This document shows, piece after piece, positions 26,691 to 28,803 of a stretch of DNA of 28,803 bases (positions within the stretch are counted from its first letter, which is position 1; each line of letters starts with the position of its first letter). This DNA comes from Methanocorpusculum sp. MCE (lineage in GTDB: Archaea; Halobacteriota; Methanomicrobia; Methanomicrobiales; Methanocorpusculaceae), in assembly GCA_003315675.1 (NCBI GenBank), contig NIZU01000054.1, forward strand, positions 1 to 28,803. Reading direction: 5' to 3'. Below the pieces are notes generated by a model. It made no database searches. It worked only from the letters and a program-made list of their open reading frames with translations, and was not told the origin of the DNA. Position numbers and translations under genes: made by a program.

Positions 26691-26936
26691 GTGAGAGACA
26701 AGTACATAATCGTGAAAGAAAAGCTGGAACCTGACCCGGATTTTACCGAAGAAGAGCGTGCCGAGTTTGAACGGCTCGAAAAGGAACAACCCTACAAAGA
26801 GATTCCAGAAGAAGTCATCCGCGTGCCGGTTCAAAATAAAACGGCATCCGACACAAAACACTACCTCCTCTATCTTCTGATCTTCATAATCCTTATGGCG
26901 GTATTCCTCGTCATCATCTTCATCACCCAAATATGA
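26691..26936 (+). CDS. Small single-pass membrane protein, unknown
   Basis: The 81-residue protein begins at GTG (AAGG at 26684-26687 in front). It has a highly charged cytosolic part (PDPDFTEEERAEFERLEKEQ) and one C-terminal membrane helix (LLYLLIFIILMAVFLVIIFI, about residues 58-78). The composition is protein-like and unlike a chance frame, but I recognise no family. It looks like a tail-anchored protein. It diverges from the rubrerythrin remnant and is followed by tRNA-Trp. Confidence 0.6.
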   Translation: MRDKYIIVKEKLEPDPDFTEEERAEFERLEKEQPYKEIPEEVIRVPVQNKTASDTKHYLLYLLIFIILMAVFLVIIFITQI

Positions 26937-26999
26937 GGCTCCAATCAGGAAGCACAACGCTTAAATTGCTATACGCTGAATTTGTATAAGAAAACTGGC

Positions 27000-27175
27000 G
27001 GGGTCGTGGCCTAGTCCGGAATGGCGACGGGCTCCAGCGGTCTTAGCGTATGATGAACTATCGGGTCTACTGATTTGATGATGACCCGCTGGAGCACTGA
27101 TCTAATCACTGCTCTTGAACATGTTCGCTTGTCGGAGAAACCCGTCGATCGTGAGTTCAAATCTCACCGACCCCA
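27000..27175 (+). tRNA. tRNA-Trp (anticodon CCA) with a 102-base intron
   Basis: Acceptor stem GGGGTCG (27000-27006) pairs with CGACCCC (27168-27174), and discriminator A is at 27175. The D stem is GCC/GGC (27009-27011, 27023-27025), the anticodon stem ACGGG/CCCGT (27027-27031, 27141-27145), and the T arm GTGAG-TTCAAAT-CTCAC (27151-27167). The anticodon CCA is at 27034-27036. The intron follows G37 (27037) and ends before A38 (27140), the canonical 37/38 position. The splice motif is visible: CTCC (27032-27035) pairs with GGAG (27134-27137), flanked by three-base bulges AGC and AAA. Mature length is 74 bases without CCA, which is not encoded. A T5 tract follows at 27178-27182. Confidence 0.95.
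27038..27139 (+). ncRNA. tRNA-Trp intron containing a box C/D methylation guide RNA
   Basis: Box C ATGATGA (27050-27056), D' CTGA (27070-27073), C' ATGATGA (27078-27084) and D CTGA (27097-27100) are all canonical. The guide before D is complementary to G31-G37 plus the first three intron bases, and its fifth base (G27092) faces C34. The guide before D' is complementary to seven spliced-tRNA bases AGACCCG (A36-G42), and its fifth base (G27065) faces position 39. Box C/D introns in tRNA-Trp that direct methylation of positions 34 and 39 are established in Haloferax and other euryarchaea; here position 39 is C instead of U. Confidence 0.9.
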
Positions 27176-27219
27176 CGTTTTTCGAAACTCTTTTCCCGGT
27201 AATTAACCTAGAATACCGC

Positions 27220-27833
27220 ATGCGATTACCCATTCAGCTGTTCATCGGTCTTATCGTATGCACCGCAGTGATCTCTGCCGGCTGTATCGATGCAAAAGAC
27301 GCGTCCCAGGAAAACGCAGTATCCGAAGCGATTTCAATGATAAATCTCAGCCTGAGCGAAAGTGCAGACTGGATAATCGAAGCCGCCGATGAAATCGCAG
27401 CCGGCAAAACCGATGCAGACTCCTCGAAACAGGTCCTTGCGGATCTCTATCAGAAATCAACACTTGCCCAGACGATTCTCTACGCGGACGAAAATATGAT
27501 CGTCGTCTCAGTCTATCCCGATATCATCCTCTCATCCGTTGGATCTGATCAAAGCGCATATGGAACGGACGAAGCATACTACAGCGGAAAAACGATCGCC
27601 CTCACAGAATATCTGCATCTTGACGACGGAACGAACGTTTCCGTCCTCTCAGCACCGGTCTACGCCGACGGAGAATGGAAGGGATACATCTCCATGTCAT
27701 TCGACAGTTCGAGACTCTTCGGCGATGTGGAAAAGTATCTTTTCGAAACATACGGGTATCACCTCTGCGTCCTGCAAACCGACGGTCTTCAGGTGTATGA
27801 CTATGATCTGCGTGAACGAGGGAAAAATATTCT
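27220..27833 (+). pseudogene. Lipoprotein with Cache-like sensor domain, interrupted by an IS
   Basis: ATG at 27220 starts a lipoprotein signal (MRLPIQLFIGLIVCTAVISA, then GC; lipid-modified Cys near residue 22). A helical segment follows (SESADWIIEAADEIAAGKTD), then a Cache-type extracellular fold (TLAQTILYADENMIVVSVYP, YYSGKTIALTEY, VSVLSAPVYADGEWKGYISM). Such lipoproteins bind small ligands outside the cell. At about residue 205 the sequence runs into the IS5-type end. The frame continues 47 codons through IS sequence to 27975, ending in a Phe/Leu-rich tail with no family sense. The missing C-terminal part may lie beyond the IS, outside the window. Confidence 0.75.
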
Positions 27834-28078
27834 GAGAATATCTATCAACCCATATTTTAACGCGAATCATGATTTATGGAAGATTGGCTACATCCCTACC
27901 CCTTCACCCCCCCAAAAAAAAGAAGAATACCCATTATTCCTTGACGTTTTTTTTTTAATTTACACTCTGTTTTGAATCGTTTTCACCTGATAGATATTAT
28001 AACAAAATGCAGCCAGCATATTTTTCACTCGTACTCTTTGCAGCGTTGTTACCTTCACCAACCCTGCATGAAAAACAT
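27834..28078. repeat. Partial copy of the IS end (tandem copy 1)
   Basis: These 245 bases repeat at 28079-28322 with a single difference (C7 against C6 in a cytosine run near 27908). They comprise the IS terminus (GAGAATATCTATCAACCC...) and the last roughly 39 codons of the transposase in reverse. The copy stops abruptly within the transposase frame, and the complete end starts again at once. Confidence 0.9.
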
Positions 28079-28803
28079 GAGAATATCTATCAACCCATAT
28101 TTTAACGCGAATCATGATTTATGGAAGATTGGCTACATCCCTACCCCTTCACCCCCCAAAAAAAAGAAGAATACCCATTATTCCTTGACGTTTTTTTTTT
28201 AATTTACACTCTGTTTTGAATCGTTTTCACCTGATAGATATTATAACAAAATGCAGCCAGCATATTTTTCACTCGTACTCTTTGCAGCGTTGTTACCTTC
28301 ACCAACCCTGCATGAAAAACATTTTTGATCACTGCATAGGGTCTCTCCCCCTTTGATCTCTTCTTACTGATTCTCAGATTTCTCAGTTTATCTCGTATGC
28401 CAATGGGATGCCCTCTCGCTCCCCTTTTCATTGTGGCACTATATCCCTTGCATTTTGCTCCCTGATATCCCCGATCCCGATAGACCACTTCCCCTTTTTC
28501 TGAGAGGTCCACCTGACTATCATGAACATTTGCCGTGGTGGTTTCAATGCGTCGAATAAGATCGTGCGTCGTATCCATGATGGTATGAAGTTTATAGCCA
28601 TAGTGCATTTTGCCGTTCTTGGACATGATTTTTCCATCTTTATCCCGTCGTGTTTTTGCCTGATCTCCTCGCGGCGTGTCTTTCTTACAATGACCGGGTT
28701 CAGCATACACAAACGTTGCATCCTGAATCATACCTTGTTCAATTTTCAGACCTTTCAGGTCAAGTTGTCTCTGAAACTCCTGCCAGACCACTGTATCAAC
28801 GCC
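28079..28803 (-). mobile_element. IS5-type insertion sequence, truncated by the window edge
   Basis: The element begins with the same terminus as the preceding partial copy and continues through the transposase gene to the window edge. The second terminal inverted repeat is not visible. Confidence 0.8.
28204..28803 (-). CDS. IS4/IS5-type DDE transposase, 5' end beyond window
   Basis: At least 199 codons are in frame up to the window edge. A DDE transposase is recognisable: first Asp in GMIQDATFVYAEPGH, second Asp in VVYRDRGYQGAKCKGY, and Glu in RSKGERPYAVIKNVFHAG. The C-terminus (VRVKNMLAAFCYNIYQ) is typical of IS5-group enzymes. The upstream frame is open to base 28803, so the true start is outside. 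The gene looks intact over the visible part and may be active. Confidence 0.88.
   Translation of the reverse strand, partial: GVDTVVWQEFQRQLDLKGLKIEQGMIQDATFVYAEPGHCKKDTPRGDQAKTRRDKDGKIMSKNGKMHYGYKLHTIMDTTHDLIRRIETTTANVHDSQVDLSEKGEVVYRDRGYQGAKCKGYSATMKRGARGHPIGIRDKLRNLRISKKRSKGERPYAVIKNVFHAGLVKVTTLQRVRVKNMLAAFCYNIYQVKTIQNRV

Noticed and set aside
27115..27219. Lipoprotein start upstream at 27115
   Set aside because: That frame overlaps the tRNA-Trp gene. The ATG at 27220 begins a clear lipoprotein signal peptide.

Overview
The window comes from a hydrogenotrophic or formate-using methanogenic archaeon of moderate GC content, most likely order Methanomicrobiales and plausibly Methanocorpusculum. 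The genus is my inference from overall gene content; no search was run. Evidence for a methanogen: a fused formaldehyde-activating enzyme/hexulose-phosphate synthase that uses tetrahydromethanopterin, a stand-alone HdrA-like protein, a tandem FdhD protein, archaeal TATA-box promoters with short leaders, and a tRNA-Trp whose intron carries a box C/D guide RNA.

Layout. 1-540: AT-rich accessory edge with the terminal repeats of an IS21-like element and a 5'-truncated gene remnant. 539-6885 (minus): tightly packed run transcribed gamma-carbonic anhydrase, HdrA-like flavoprotein, mtnA, DUF116, uvrA. 6886-7606: gene-free, rich in inverted and degenerate direct repeats. 7607-12628: AttH/CrtC-like protein (minus) with an in-frame TGA behind its apparent start, an Mrr_N winged-helix protein (plus), and a Ca2+-type P-type ATPase with a small membrane protein downstream (minus). 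12753-15580: cyclase-family hydrolase, HMGL/DmpG-type aldolase and a divergent TrmB-family regulator. 15746-19586: orphan ammonium transporter, tandem FdhD fusion, unknown helical protein, nitroreductase. 19697-22460: 6-phospho-3-hexuloisomerase, class I aminotransferase and M42 peptidase, nearly abutting. 22461-23009: gene-free, with two inverted copies of a two-hairpin element that differ by compensatory changes. 23010-26205: Fae-Hps (minus), then the DUF47-PiT phosphate uptake pair (plus). 26279-28803: a rubrerythrin remnant, a small membrane protein, tRNA-Trp, and a lipoprotein gene cut by an IS5-type element whose end is present twice in tandem.

How genes fit together. Hexuloisomerase and Fae-Hps form the reverse ribulose-monophosphate route that makes pentose phosphate in archaea lacking the oxidative pentose pathway; Fae traps the released formaldehyde on tetrahydromethanopterin. 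DUF47 and PiT form a phosphate uptake module. FdhD belongs to formate dehydrogenase maturation. The tRNA-Trp intron guides 2'-O-methylation of its own anticodon arm. I did not find a wholly new system. The items most worth a second look are the covarying two-hairpin repeats, the tandem FdhD without a CxxC motif, the in-frame TGA in the AttH-like gene, the GTTAC-type sites shared by the TrmB/aldolase promoters, and the IS end duplication.
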